A stretch of 64,000 nt of DNA, taken from the NCBI GenBank assembly GCA_964588285.1, contig CAZPNX010000001.1:211069-275068 (forward strand), written 5' to 3'. Shown piece after piece: positions 31,365 to 40,646 of this stretch. The stretch's first letter is position 1. The number at the start of each line of letters is the position of its first letter. The notes beneath the pieces are model-generated. The model did no database searches. It worked only from the letters and a program-made list of their open reading frames with translations, and was not told the origin of the DNA. Both the position numbers and the translations under genes were made by a program. Source of the stretch: CAZPNX01 sp964588285 (lineage in GTDB: Bacteria > Edwardsbacteria > AC1 > EtOH8).

Positions 31365-33887
31365 CTAAAAGTTGTAGGACAGGGCGAATTTTTTGTTCTT
31401 GGTCCCGTTCATCAGTTCGCCGCCCGGCTCCAGGGCCACGTCAAAGGTGATCCTCCGGTAGCCGACGCTGCCGCCGAAGGTGCTGGCCTCCTGCAGCGAG
31501 AATTTCGGCTCCGAGGAATTTAGCTTGGTGCCGATCCTGCCCACCCGGTCGTAGACCAGGCCGTAGCGCAGGGCCAGCTGGACGAATCCGTTGTAGACAT
31601 ACTCGGTGCCGAAATGGAGGACCGACTCCCGCCACTGGTCGCTCCACCATTCCTTGCTCCATGAGGGGTCGAACTCCACCACCGTCCGGGTGAGGTCGAA
31701 GGCAGTGGTCAGCCTGATGATGCGGCCCTCGAGCGCCTTGTAGGCGATCCCCAGCCTGAGGTTGCGGGACAGGGGATCGGCCTGCTGGGCATCTATGTAA
31801 ACCAGTTTCGGTCCCAGGTTCTGCAGATTGAAGCCCAGGGAGAGCCCCCTGATCATGGTGTGATAAAGCAAGCCTAGATCCACCGCCCAGGTGGTGGCCA
31901 CCCCCTTGCCCTGGGTGCCCGGAGGCCCGAACGGGGCCAGGTGCGAGTGGATGACCTTGAGGTTGACGCCGGCCCCCAGGCCCGGCAGGATCTTGTTGCC
32001 GTAGGACAGGGTGGGCGAGAATTCGTAACTGGAAAATTCTCCCAGCACATTGCCCTGCTCGTCCAGATGCTGGTTCTTGCCTTCGGAAAGAAAGATGACG
32101 TTTCCGCCGAAAACGCCCCAGTCCTTTACCGGCTGGGCGTAGGCGATGAACTCGTAGTACATGTCGCCCACGTCTCCCCAGATCTCGGACAGCCAGGGCG
32201 AGTGCATCAGGGTGGCAAAGCGGGGCTTGGCCTCGGCGCCCACCTTGGCGATCTCATCCGGAAAGGCCGACTGCAAAAGAAGACGGTTTAGGCGGCGCAT
32301 CTTTTTGTCCGAAAGCCCGGTCGTTCCTTCGGAAACCAAGGATTTGGCTTCGGAGCCCAGCGAGGCCCGGGGAAAATATTCCGGCTGATAGAGGTCGTCG
32401 GCATCGATCAGGGCATTGAGGCCTTCGACCGCCAGCCTTTGCTCCTCCTCCTCCGGCTCCTCTCCCTGTGACAAGCGGTCTAAAAGCTCGGCCTTCGGCC
32501 GGCTCAGGCGCTGCCTAAGGTAAAGTTTGGCCGACTTCGGCTTCTGGGCGGACCAGGAAAGAATCTCGGCCGGGAAAGCCCTCTCCATGGCCTGGCGGTT
32601 GGCCTGATGGCTGGAGATGCCGGCCGCCGTTTGCCCGCCGATCGGCGACTGATCGGCGATCATCCGGTTGATCTCATCCACCAGTGAGTTGACCTCCTCC
32701 GGCCGCAGCGCCTGTCTCCCATCATAGCCGGAAAGCACCTGGGAGACGGTGCCCGATAGCCTCTCACAGACATTCTTGCACTCAACTCCGGCTCCGATTC
32801 TGGCCTCAAGCCGCGCCACAGCCGCCCCCAGAACCGCCTCCAGATAATAACGGTTGATGAGTCTGGCCTCGGCATCGCTCAGCAGTCCTCGGTCGAACCT
32901 GAGATCCATTTCGTTGGAAAAAACGTCGGCCAGCAGCCTGAGGTTGAACCTCACCATTTCTTCGCCTTTGAGGCCCAGGGACGACAGCTGTCTGGTGGCC
33001 GGTTTTAGGAAGAACTCCTGGGACCAAGCCGGCTGATAGAGCGAACCCGACCTGGCTATCTTGGTGAGCTCGCCTGCCAAAATTTTTCTAAGGCTGTCCG
33101 GCTCCAGCTTGGCCTGGCGAGCCAAGGCGGTTTTGGCCTTGGGGCTAAGACCCTTGGCGATTTGCTTGGAGGCCGCATCTTTGGGAGCCGCCAGGCGCTG
33201 CGCCATAAGCCTGGGTTGGCAGATGTCCTCGGGATTGACGGAGTTTCGCTGGTCGGTGTAAATGGCCCGGTCCAGCGCTTCCCAGGATTCGTCCGGCAAT
33301 TGGCTGCCGGCCATGGCCGGCAGTTGGAAAAGGCCTTTATCGGCCAGCAGTCCGTTCAGCCAGTGCAGCACCATCATCTTTTGTTCCGGCGTCGGCGACT
33401 GGACATCAACGCTCCCTAAAGAGTCGGAAATAGCGGGGTCAAGCCTGGAGGCGTTGACGGCGGCGCCTGGGTGCAAGGTGTCGGGATGAGAGATGGCGGT
33501 CAATAAGGCCGGCCAGTCGGCCACGTCACCCTGGCAGAAGAGCGGAGAGCTGCCGGCTTTGATCACCAAACCCTCCGGATCCTTGATGTCCCCGGCGTCC
33601 AGCAGGTAATCTTCTTCTGTGCCTTGGAATCCCTGGGACAGGCGGCGCCAGTCCTTAATATCGCCCGGAACCAAATGGGTTTGAGATTCGGGTGAGAGAA
33701 AAGCCAAACCGGCCGGATTGAAATAGGTGGCGGTGGCATCGTCGGCCACGGCGCAGAAGGCGCTGCCCATGCCCGAGGCCCGGGCCCCCGGCCGGATCAT
33801 CAGGAAAATGGCGCCCCCCTCCGAGATGGCCCAAAGCGGCATGGCCGATGCGGCCCATATAATTACCGCCATTATGGCTCTAGTCAT
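31365..33887 (-). CDS. PorV/PorQ-family outer-membrane protein with ~520-residue insertion
   Basis: The product is 840 aa from ATG 33887, preceded by GGGGGAG, with signal peptide MTRAIMAVIIWAASAMPLWA. After it comes the PorV/PorQ opening FLMIRPGARASGMGSAFCAV, then ATYFNPAGLAFL. The barrel only resumes near residue 585 (LSEIWGDVGDMYYEFIAYAQ; WGVFGGNVIFLSEGKN; LGLLYHTMIRGLSLGFNLQN), ending with a Phe (KKFALSYNF). Residues ~65-580 are a mostly helical insertion with repeated units such as LYQPAWSQEF and LYQPEYFPRA. PorV shuttles type IX cargo to PorU; usual lengths are 330-400 aa. It sits between porU and a sorting-domain protease. Confidence 0.85.
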   Translation of the reverse strand: MTRAIMAVIIWAASAMPLWAISEGGAIFLMIRPGARASGMGSAFCAVADDATATYFNPAGLAFLSPESQTHLVPGDIKDWRRLSQGFQGTEEDYLLDAGDIKDPEGLVIKAGSSPLFCQGDVADWPALLTAISHPDTLHPGAAVNASRLDPAISDSLGSVDVQSPTPEQKMMVLHWLNGLLADKGLFQLPAMAGSQLPDESWEALDRAIYTDQRNSVNPEDICQPRLMAQRLAAPKDAASKQIAKGLSPKAKTALARQAKLEPDSLRKILAGELTKIARSGSLYQPAWSQEFFLKPATRQLSSLGLKGEEMVRFNLRLLADVFSNEMDLRFDRGLLSDAEARLINRYYLEAVLGAAVARLEARIGAGVECKNVCERLSGTVSQVLSGYDGRQALRPEEVNSLVDEINRMIADQSPIGGQTAAGISSHQANRQAMERAFPAEILSWSAQKPKSAKLYLRQRLSRPKAELLDRLSQGEEPEEEEQRLAVEGLNALIDADDLYQPEYFPRASLGSEAKSLVSEGTTGLSDKKMRRLNRLLLQSAFPDEIAKVGAEAKPRFATLMHSPWLSEIWGDVGDMYYEFIAYAQPVKDWGVFGGNVIFLSEGKNQHLDEQGNVLGEFSSYEFSPTLSYGNKILPGLGAGVNLKVIHSHLAPFGPPGTQGKGVATTWAVDLGLLYHTMIRGLSLGFNLQNLGPKLVYIDAQQADPLSRNLRLGIAYKALEGRIIRLTTAFDLTRTVVEFDPSWSKEWWSDQWRESVLHFGTEYVYNGFVQLALRYGLVYDRVGRIGTKLNSSEPKFSLQEASTFGGSVGYRRITFDVALEPGGELMNGTKNKKFALSYNF

Positions 33888-33937
33888 GGGACTCCCCCAA
33901 TTAGTTGGTTTATTCTTGGTTCGAAAGGTTGACATGG

Positions 33938-36900
33938 CTACCTCATTATCACTATTTTGCTGTATTTGCTATCCCGGCGGTCGGCGCCTTTCATGGTCAC
34001 CTTGTACAGATAGACTCCGTTGGCCAGTTGATCTCCTGCTTCATCCCGGCCGTCCCAGTATATCTGGCGATAACCGGCCGGCTGAGTCGGGGCCTCGATG
34101 GTCTTGATCAAACGTCCGGCCACGGTGAAGATTTTTATGGAGACCTCGGCGTCCTGGGGAAGCTGGAAGGTAAAATACGTCCCTGCAGAGGTGGGGTTGG
34201 GGTAGTTGTAGACCATCTCCAAAGAGGCATTATCATCGGCCACCCGGAAGGAGCGGCGCAAGGTAGAATAATTGCCGAAGCAGTCGTAGGCCCTGACGGT
34301 CAGCACGTGCCCGCCCGATTCCAACCGGGGCGCATAGGCCGACTGTCCCGAACTGTCGCTGTCCAGGTCGTAGATGAAAGACTGCCCCAGGTCTTGGTAG
34401 GCCTCGTTGTCCAGCCAGGCCCTGATCTCTCCCTCTGGTATTCCCGGAGCGATGTTAATGCCCAGGGGATCGCTTAGTTTTACCGAAAGGCCGGCCCGGC
34501 TGGAGACAAAATCCCCCTCCCTGACTTCGGCTCCGTCGGCCCATAGGGAGATGGCCGGTCCAGTATGGTCGTCCGCCCGGGCGGTGTCCAGACCCCCAAG
34601 CCAAACGGTGTCGGAGTTGACCCCGGCCGCGTCCTCCGAGCTTCCCCAGGCATAAGCGCTTATCCGGCAGCCGGCCCTGGGCGCGGCATAGAAGAGATCC
34701 GGAACGTTGAAGGTGAAACGGAAGCTGTCCCCGCTGACCGTGGCCAGTCCCTGAACCACCGCTTGGCCGGGCTGGTAATAATCAACCCCGCTGCTATCCA
34801 CAAATTTTGGAATGTCGAAAATCCTGACCAGCACCTGCCCCGATCCCATAACTCCCAAAGGCTGGACCCGGCCGCTGACCGTGTAGCGCCCGCGGCCCAA
34901 CAGCGTGTCCGAGCTTGGCGATAATGAGACGGCCCTCCTGGGGCTGCCCAGCCTGATTCCGGGATCGCCCAGCAGCACATAGGGCCGGTTGTTGTAGGCC
35001 ACGGACTGGGTGCGGTATTTGGCGATGTATACGCTCTGCCCCAGATCCAGGGAGTCGCTGAAGATGGCGTAATAGACGTTCTGGTTTAACAGGAAATTGG
35101 CCCCGCCCTGGCCTTCGCGCATGTCGCCGAAGGTGGCGATGGCGCCTCCCTGGGGCAGGGCCACCAATGCGGCGTTTATGCAGCGGTAGCTGATCCTGTC
35201 GAAGCGGGAGATGGCGCAGGAAGCGGTTAAAACGAACGGCAGCTTTTGGCCGCACGACAGATAGGGGACGTCCTCGCCCCGAAGGTAGCGTTCATGTCCC
35301 CAAACAAAGTAACTTCCATGCCCAATGAAGTTGACGGCGCTGGCGCCCTGGACCCAGGCCGCCTTCAAGGCCTCCCGGGCCGAGGGCTTTTCCCCTCCCG
35401 ACATCTGGTATTCGCAGCCATAGACCTTGAGCCGGTCAAAGTGCTGGGGAAGAAAATAATTGGACAGGGCCTCGGTCTGCTGGGCATGGATCCATTCGGA
35501 GCTGTTGGGGCTGCCCTCGTAGAAGTTGTCATCGGCCATCAAAATCGCTCGATTTCTCCATCCTCCCAACGAGGACCGGTAGCCGATGATCTTATCCACC
35601 ATGGTCCCGGCCTCAGAGAACCCGGTGGCCGGCAGCCGGGCGATGGCGAACTGGGGATACTGGGACGTCTCCATATGGGCGAACCAGTCATCGTAGGCGG
35701 TAAAGTGGTATTCACGCAGCTCAAAACCCAAAACATCGCCCTGATAGGTGGGGATCAGGTTGATGTTGGGGGCGGTTCTGTCCAGATGTCGGTAGTCGTA
35801 ATTGCCGTTGCCGAAAAGCAGGCAATAGCCCGGACAGGTCCGGTTGGATGCCAGGTAAATGTGCTTGATAAAGTTTCTGATGGTGGCCGGCTGCCGCAGG
35901 CCGAAGCCGAATTCGTTGTAGATCCACGACAGTTTTACCATCCGCAACGGCTGAAGCCCGGCCTCCCCGCCGTGGTGCTGGGCCAGCTTCTGGGCGATAG
36001 CCCACAGCTCGTCGGGTACGATCATCAGGTATCGGGCATCAAGATAGCCGGTCCTCAAGCGCTGCGGCTGGTATTCGACCATGGCTTCCGGAGCCATCCA
36101 GGCTTCGGGCGCGGCCGCCAGATAGCGGTTGCCCGGCCTCCAGTCATCCTCGAACTCGGCATAGGCCGGATAGTTTTGCGGGTTGATGATCCTGGCCGGC
36201 CGGGCCGGATGGCTGATGTCCAATATCAGCGCGCTGTCCGAGGCCAGTCCGACGAGCCTCACCCGGTGCCGCTGGTGTCCGGTGGAATCGACCCGGAATT
36301 TTAGGCTCCGGCCTGAGGCTTGAAACAGACGGCGATAGACCGCCTCGAACCAGTTGAAATGAACCCCGTCCGAGGTGTCGGCCGTTTCCTTGACCAGCTC
36401 CAGGTCCAGACGGTTGGCCGGGGAGGAGACAGCGTAGCTTGCAGTGTCGCTCAGTTCGCCGTTGGTGGGGCTTCCATTCCAGCGCAGATCGCGGGCCAGG
36501 GCACCGTTGAGCCCCCATCTCATCCGGTGCCAGCCGCTGGCCGAGGGACGGTATGATATTCTCAGCTGGCATTGGCCCCCGGCCGTCGTAGGCAGATCCA
36601 AGGACAGGGAGTAACGCTTCGTCGCCTCCGAGTTGCCGCGCGTCATGTTCAGCCAATACCAGATCTCGCCCGAGTTGAACGGGTTGTAAACGTCGCTCTC
36701 GCCATGAACCGTGTCGGTGAAGCTGGTTGGGACATGGGCGCCGGGAGTGGTCGGTTCCCCGTCCGCCGTCTGCATCCTCAGGCCGTTCGTACCGCCCCAG
36801 CCCAGCCAGTAGACATTGGTATCGCAGTAGGGATTGTTGAATTGTCCGGTGGCCAGGGCCGAGTTCTTTCCCCAGCCCGAAAGGTCCTGGCCGTAAAAGA

Positions 36901-37882
36901 CCACCATGTCGCCCGGATCGAACCTTCCGTCTTCCTCGCCCTTGACCCATACGGCGCACTGGGTGAGCGAGTCCGGGTAGGGTTGAGCGAAGTCCTTGGG
37001 CAGGGCCTTGGAACCGCCGTTGAATATCTTGATGGTCCTAGGATCGATGGTGGCCGGATCTATTCCCCGGCTCTGAAGAAATCCATAGTCAAGGCGGTAG
37101 ATTCCCTCCTTCAGGACCGGGATGCGAAACCATCTGGCCGACTGATCGAAGGGATCGCCGTCTTTGGCCGGCCAGGCCGCCGGGCTGCGGGCCCAGGTCT
37201 TGGCTTGCTGGTAGTTCACCAGCAGCGCCGCATAGAACCGGTCGAAGGATGGATCATTGAGGGGCGTTATGGACCCGGACGGCAGATCCCAGCTTACCTT
37301 GACCCTGATGTTGCGGAAAATCCTCAGCTTTCCGGCGGCCGGATCGTATTGGACCGGATTGATCCTGATTCTGGCCACCGTCATCTGGCGCAGAGGCTCG
37401 ATGCTCGTCAGTTCGGCCGCAGCCGCCGGAGCATAGCCCGGCCTGGCATAGGCCTCCCTGTCTTCGGTGTAATCAAACCGGCCGATGCCGGTGGCGTCTT
37501 CGACATCCAGTCTGGGCTGGGGCGCCAACCTGATTCCTGAGCTCTCCTCGGCCAGGCCGGGCTCGGCCTGTAAGCTGATTTTGGCTCCCTCGGGTACAGC
37601 CACGAAGACGAATTTTGAGGGAACCGCCGGCTGCCCGGGAAAAACATCCGGACCGAAGCCGTCGAGGAACAGCCGGGTTCGGCCCTCTGGGCCCGTCGTT
37701 ATGGCCGCCTGGGGTACCGCTACCGTGAACCAACATGAATGCCGGTCGCTTCGCTCCAGGAGTATCTGATTACGCCCGGTTTCACCCCACAGCCACCGAC
37801 TGCCAACCGTTGTCAGGATTATAATTGCCAGAAAGGCGTTAATTCTCTGAGATGAGATCGTTGAAGGAAACTGGCGGGGCAT
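33938..37882 (-). CDS. porU: PorU-like C25 (gingipain-family) peptidase, type IX sortase candidate
   Basis: The product is 1314 aa from ATG 37882 (GAGG upstream). A signal/TM lies at ~14-33 (AFLAIIILTTVGSRW). The N-terminal region holds a PorU-like propeptide and beta domains. The C25 peptidase spans ~640-980 with the catalytic His in VNFIGHGSYFVWGHERYL and Cys in FVLTASCAISRFD. Ig-like domains follow, and a C-terminal sorting/FlgD-like domain (MVYNYPNPTSAGTYF; VSIKIFTVAGRLIKTI; LANGVYLYKVTMKG). In Bacteroidota PorU is the sortase that removes sorting domains and attaches cargo to A-LPS, and porU-porV adjacency is typical. Here porV follows by 50 bp. A gingipain-like secreted protease is the alternative. 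Confidence 0.85.
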   Translation of the reverse strand: MPRQFPSTISSQRINAFLAIIILTTVGSRWLWGETGRNQILLERSDRHSCWFTVAVPQAAITTGPEGRTRLFLDGFGPDVFPGQPAVPSKFVFVAVPEGAKISLQAEPGLAEESSGIRLAPQPRLDVEDATGIGRFDYTEDREAYARPGYAPAAAAELTSIEPLRQMTVARIRINPVQYDPAAGKLRIFRNIRVKVSWDLPSGSITPLNDPSFDRFYAALLVNYQQAKTWARSPAAWPAKDGDPFDQSARWFRIPVLKEGIYRLDYGFLQSRGIDPATIDPRTIKIFNGGSKALPKDFAQPYPDSLTQCAVWVKGEEDGRFDPGDMVVFYGQDLSGWGKNSALATGQFNNPYCDTNVYWLGWGGTNGLRMQTADGEPTTPGAHVPTSFTDTVHGESDVYNPFNSGEIWYWLNMTRGNSEATKRYSLSLDLPTTAGGQCQLRISYRPSASGWHRMRWGLNGALARDLRWNGSPTNGELSDTASYAVSSPANRLDLELVKETADTSDGVHFNWFEAVYRRLFQASGRSLKFRVDSTGHQRHRVRLVGLASDSALILDISHPARPARIINPQNYPAYAEFEDDWRPGNRYLAAAPEAWMAPEAMVEYQPQRLRTGYLDARYLMIVPDELWAIAQKLAQHHGGEAGLQPLRMVKLSWIYNEFGFGLRQPATIRNFIKHIYLASNRTCPGYCLLFGNGNYDYRHLDRTAPNINLIPTYQGDVLGFELREYHFTAYDDWFAHMETSQYPQFAIARLPATGFSEAGTMVDKIIGYRSSLGGWRNRAILMADDNFYEGSPNSSEWIHAQQTEALSNYFLPQHFDRLKVYGCEYQMSGGEKPSAREALKAAWVQGASAVNFIGHGSYFVWGHERYLRGEDVPYLSCGQKLPFVLTASCAISRFDRISYRCINAALVALPQGGAIATFGDMREGQGGANFLLNQNVYYAIFSDSLDLGQSVYIAKYRTQSVAYNNRPYVLLGDPGIRLGSPRRAVSLSPSSDTLLGRGRYTVSGRVQPLGVMGSGQVLVRIFDIPKFVDSSGVDYYQPGQAVVQGLATVSGDSFRFTFNVPDLFYAAPRAGCRISAYAWGSSEDAAGVNSDTVWLGGLDTARADDHTGPAISLWADGAEVREGDFVSSRAGLSVKLSDPLGINIAPGIPEGEIRAWLDNEAYQDLGQSFIYDLDSDSSGQSAYAPRLESGGHVLTVRAYDCFGNYSTLRRSFRVADDNASLEMVYNYPNPTSAGTYFTFQLPQDAEVSIKIFTVAGRLIKTIEAPTQPAGYRQIYWDGRDEAGDQLANGVYLYKVTMKGADRRDSKYSKIVIMR

Positions 37883-37904
37883 TAAAACCTCATATTCTGA
37901 TAAA

Positions 37905-37937
37905 TAAAAAAACCGGCATCTTTTTGACACCGGCTTT
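37905..37937 (-). terminator. Terminator-like hairpin directly upstream of porU
   Basis: On the minus strand CCGGTGTC, AAAAA, GATGCCGG and then TTTTTTT. All eight pairs form if two G-U pairs are allowed, and flanking A and T residues extend the stem. Confidence 0.65.
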
Positions 37938-38093
37938 TCCCTTTATATGAGGGAAATCTGAACTTTGGCAGTGCAGAAACGGGCCAGTGCGGTAGATATG
38001 GACTTATCCCACTAGAAACAGGGAAAATGACGATGTGGTGGATCCATGATCACCGACGTTAAAAGGCCCGGCTTTTCCTCCTTTTCATTCTTC
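37905..38093 (-). ncRNA. Structured leader or small RNA upstream of porU
   Basis: Transcription from the promoter at 38100-38128 would begin near 38093. The RNA contains AAAAG/CTTTT closing a CCGGGC loop, a TTTCCC/GGGAAA hairpin (37956-37936) and a final GC hairpin followed by seven U (37937-37905). That last hairpin lies ~23 nt before the porU ATG and overlaps nothing coding. The layout of promoter, ~150-nt structured region, terminator and gene is that of an attenuator, riboswitch or short sRNA. It does not match the c-di-GMP or SAM consensus elements I can recall. Confidence 0.4.
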
Positions 38094-38099
38094 GGTATA

Positions 38100-38128
38100 A
38101 CTATATCCGAAATAAAGCCTTTTGTCAA
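38100..38128 (-). promoter_or_regulatory. Near-consensus sigma70 promoter for porU operon
   Basis: On the minus strand TTGACA (38123-38128) and TATAGT (38100-38105) have a 17-bp spacer. It gives a ~210-nt untranslated leader before porU. Confidence 0.7.
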
Positions 38129-38425
38129 GGGGTCAACGAACCATTGTCATAATTTTGTTAAAATGCCATGGTAGCGTAAATAGAAATGTCAGGGTTATAG
38201 GGTTACAATTATCGATTAATTTTTTTAAACGTTAGTTTCAAAGCCCCCAGCGCTTATTTGGTTCTTTCTTGGCGGCAAGAAAGAACGGAAAAGAGAGCAT
38301 CTGATTGGAGTATGCTAACAAAATATTGCGGCGAACCATATAATACGCTAAGTGCTTAAACTAACCCTTAACACAAAATGTTTTAGAAAACGTAGAACCT
38401 GAGATTACTATCTGCTTGCGACAGG
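38129..38425. other. AT-rich intergenic stretch with a perfect 11-bp hairpin
   Basis: I see no gene in it. The only clear structure is GTTCTTTCTTG (38261-38271), GCGG, CAAGAAAGAAC (38276-38286), a perfect palindrome of REP type. The rest is AT-rich and separates prepilin peptidase from the porU promoter. Confidence 0.5.
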
Positions 38426-39268
38426 TCAACGACCCAGAATTTGTCCCAGATACCAATACAGGGCCGGACGGCCGAAAAAGAGCGCCACCAAAGCCCCCAA
38501 GGCCAGGAACGGACCGAAGGGCACCACCGCCCTTCTGGCCCTTACCCTGCCCAGCAGTATCAGGGTCGCCCCCGCCAGGCTGCCGGCCAGGAAGGCGGCG
38601 AACATGGCAAACAATAGAGCTTTCCACCCTATGTAAGCCCCGATGGCGGCCGCCAGCTTGACATCGCCGCCCCCCATGGCTTCCTGCTTGAAAACCAGCT
38701 TTCCGGCCCAGGCAGCCAAAATCAGAAGCCCGCCTCCCAAAACCGCCCCCAACAGGCTTTCCGCCAGCACCCAAAGTCCTTGGTGCCCATCGGACAGGGG
38801 ATCCAGCCACAGGGGCAGGCCGGCAGAGGACAGCCCGGCCGCCAGCAGGCCGCATCCCAAAAGCGGCAGGGAAATGACGTCAGGAATGATGTAGTGCTTA
38901 AGGTCGATAAAACTGATGACCATCAGGGCCCAGCCGAAGATAAGGGCCACCGCCAGCCTTGGCTCCAGTCCGTAATGTAAATAAAGTGTAAGGAACAGAA
39001 AGCCTGAAACCAGCTCCACGGCCGGGTATTGCGGGCTAATCGTTTTCCCGCAATTACGGCACTTGCCCCCCAAGGTCAGGTAGCTCAGGACCGGGATGTT
39101 GTCGAACCACTTGATAGGGGACTGGCAATCCGGGCAGTGGGAAGGCGTCCGGACGACCTCCTCGCCGCGCGGTATCCTCCAGATGCAGACGTTGGCGAAC
39201 GAGCCCCAGGCCAACCCCAAGGCGAAAAACACCGCCCCCCAGAAGATGTCAAAACTGAACAAAGTCAT
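38426..39268 (-). CDS. pilD: Prepilin peptidase (A24 family, PilD/GspO)
   Basis: The product is 280 aa from ATG 39268, chosen because GGGAGGTGG precedes it; it overlaps the rimO stop by 20 bp. The N-terminal methylase-like zinc domain carries two CxxC pairs (CPDC, CRNC). About eight TM segments and the two catalytic aspartates follow: FIDLKHYIIPD and the GxGD-type motif GGGDVKL. It cleaves and N-methylates type IV prepilins or pseudopilins at the inner membrane. No pilin gene is nearby, but pilT is at 49.6 kb. Confidence 0.95.
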   Translation of the reverse strand: MTLFSFDIFWGAVFFALGLAWGSFANVCIWRIPRGEEVVRTPSHCPDCQSPIKWFDNIPVLSYLTLGGKCRNCGKTISPQYPAVELVSGFLFLTLYLHYGLEPRLAVALIFGWALMVISFIDLKHYIIPDVISLPLLGCGLLAAGLSSAGLPLWLDPLSDGHQGLWVLAESLLGAVLGGGLLILAAWAGKLVFKQEAMGGGDVKLAAAIGAYIGWKALLFAMFAAFLAGSLAGATLILLGRVRARRAVVPFGPFLALGALVALFFGRPALYWYLGQILGR

Positions 39269-40646
39269 CTTCCACCTCCCGGCTGCCAAAATCATAAGCC
39301 CAGCCCTTGGTGAGCACTGTCCAGACTATCTCCCCTGCCTGACGGCGTCGGTCGGTTTTGAGGTAGACCTTGCCGTCCACCTCCGGCGCCTCGCCCCGGC
39401 TGCGTCCGTAGTAATTGTAACCCTTGGGCGAACAGACATCGGAACCGGGGCCGCAGCCGCCTTCGATCAGGACTTGGGCCGCCTTGCCCACCCGGCGCTG
39501 CTGGCAGACGGCGGAGATGCGCTTCTGCGCCGCCATCAGCTGTTTCAGCCTGCCGTACTTGACCGCCTCGGACACCTGGCCCGGCATCCCGGATGCCCGG
39601 GTGCCCGGCTCCGGAGAGTAGACGAAGGCCCCCAGCCTCTCGAACCTCTGCTCTCTGATGAATTCCATCAGCTGGCCGAACTCGGCCTCGGTCTCCCCCG
39701 GATAGCCGACCATCATGGTGGTGCGGATGATGAGGCCCGGACTTTTTTCCCTCAGCTTGGCGATCAAAGATTCTATCCTTTTTCTGGTCATGCCCCGGCC
39801 CATGGACTTCAAAATCCTGTCGGAACAATGCTGCAGGGGCAGGTCGATATAGTTGACCACCTTCTCGCATTGCAGCAGATCGTCGCTCAGGCCGTCGTCC
39901 CAGTGGGCGGGATGGGTGTAGAGAAGCCTTATCCAAACCAGGCCTTCTATTTTATTCAATCTTTTTGCCAAACTACCCAGGGATCTTTTGCCGTAAAGGT
40001 CTTTTCCGTAAACGGTGGTGTCCTGGGCGATGAGGTTGATCTCCTTGACGCCGTTGCCCGCCAAATACCTGGCCTCGGCCTCGATGTCCTCGAGAGGTCG
40101 GCTGCGGAAAGGGCCGCGGATGGAGGGGATCAGACAATAGGAACAGCGATTGTCGCAGCCGTCGGCGATGCGCAGCCAGGCCCAGCCCGGCCCGGTGGTC
40201 AGCCGGCGGCCCAGGTAGTAGCCTCCGGCGTAGTGGCACGTTTTTTGCGTAACGTGGCACGACTGCCGGCCCACCGCCTCGGCGATGCTGCGGCAGCCGT
40301 GGACCCCGATTACCGAGTCGACGCCCGGCACCTCGCCTTTGAGCCTCCCCCTCAACCTCTGGGCAAGACAGCCGGCGGCCACCAGCCGGAAACCGTGCTT
40401 TTCTTTCAATGAGGCCAGCCGTCGCAGCTCGGCCAGCGATTCCTCGACCGCGGATTCCAGAAATCCGCAGGTGTTGACCACCACCGCCTGGGCCTGGGAC
40501 GGGTCAGCCGTGTACTCCCAGCCGTTTTTCTCCAAAATGCCCAGCATGGCCTCGGTATCAACCCGGTTCTTGGGACAGCCCAGGGAGATGAAGTGGACCC
40601 TTTTTCCAGTGGCATGAATGCCTTGATCCGCGGCCAAAGGGCTCAC
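39249..40646 (-). CDS. rimO: Ribosomal protein uS12 methylthiotransferase RimO
   Basis: The product is ~465 aa. The UPF0004 domain (VHFISLGCPKNRVDTEAMLG; VVVNTCGFLESAVEES; GCLAQRL) carries the auxiliary cluster cysteines. The radical-SAM domain has the CNRCSYC cluster motif (ADGCDNRCSYCLIPSIRG) and YTHPAHW. A C-terminal TRAM domain ends it (RVGKAAQVLIEGG). It methylthiolates Asp in uS12. No ATG lies before the first domain; GTG at 40646 overlaps the upstream TGA (GTGA), so I chose it. TTG at 40637 is the alternative. Confidence 0.95.
   Translation of the reverse strand: MSPLAADQGIHATGKRVHFISLGCPKNRVDTEAMLGILEKNGWEYTADPSQAQAVVVNTCGFLESAVEESLAELRRLASLKEKHGFRLVAAGCLAQRLRGRLKGEVPGVDSVIGVHGCRSIAEAVGRQSCHVTQKTCHYAGGYYLGRRLTTGPGWAWLRIADGCDNRCSYCLIPSIRGPFRSRPLEDIEAEARYLAGNGVKEINLIAQDTTVYGKDLYGKRSLGSLAKRLNKIEGLVWIRLLYTHPAHWDDGLSDDLLQCEKVVNYIDLPLQHCSDRILKSMGRGMTRKRIESLIAKLREKSPGLIIRTTMMVGYPGETEAEFGQLMEFIREQRFERLGAFVYSPEPGTRASGMPGQVSEAVKYGRLKQLMAAQKRISAVCQQRRVGKAAQVLIEGGCGPGSDVCSPKGYNYYGRSRGEAPEVDGKVYLKTDRRRQAGEIVWTVLTKGWAYDFGSREVEDDFVQF

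Noticed and set aside
37905..38093. c-di-GMP riboswitch before porU
   Set aside because: Surface-protein operons often have one, but the conserved core words of the class I and class II elements are not present. Kept only as an unclassified leader.
38241..38300. Terminator for prepilin peptidase at the GTTCTTTCTTG hairpin
   Set aside because: The stem is perfect, but no T tract follows on either strand and the stop is ~140 bp away; it looks like a REP-type repeat.
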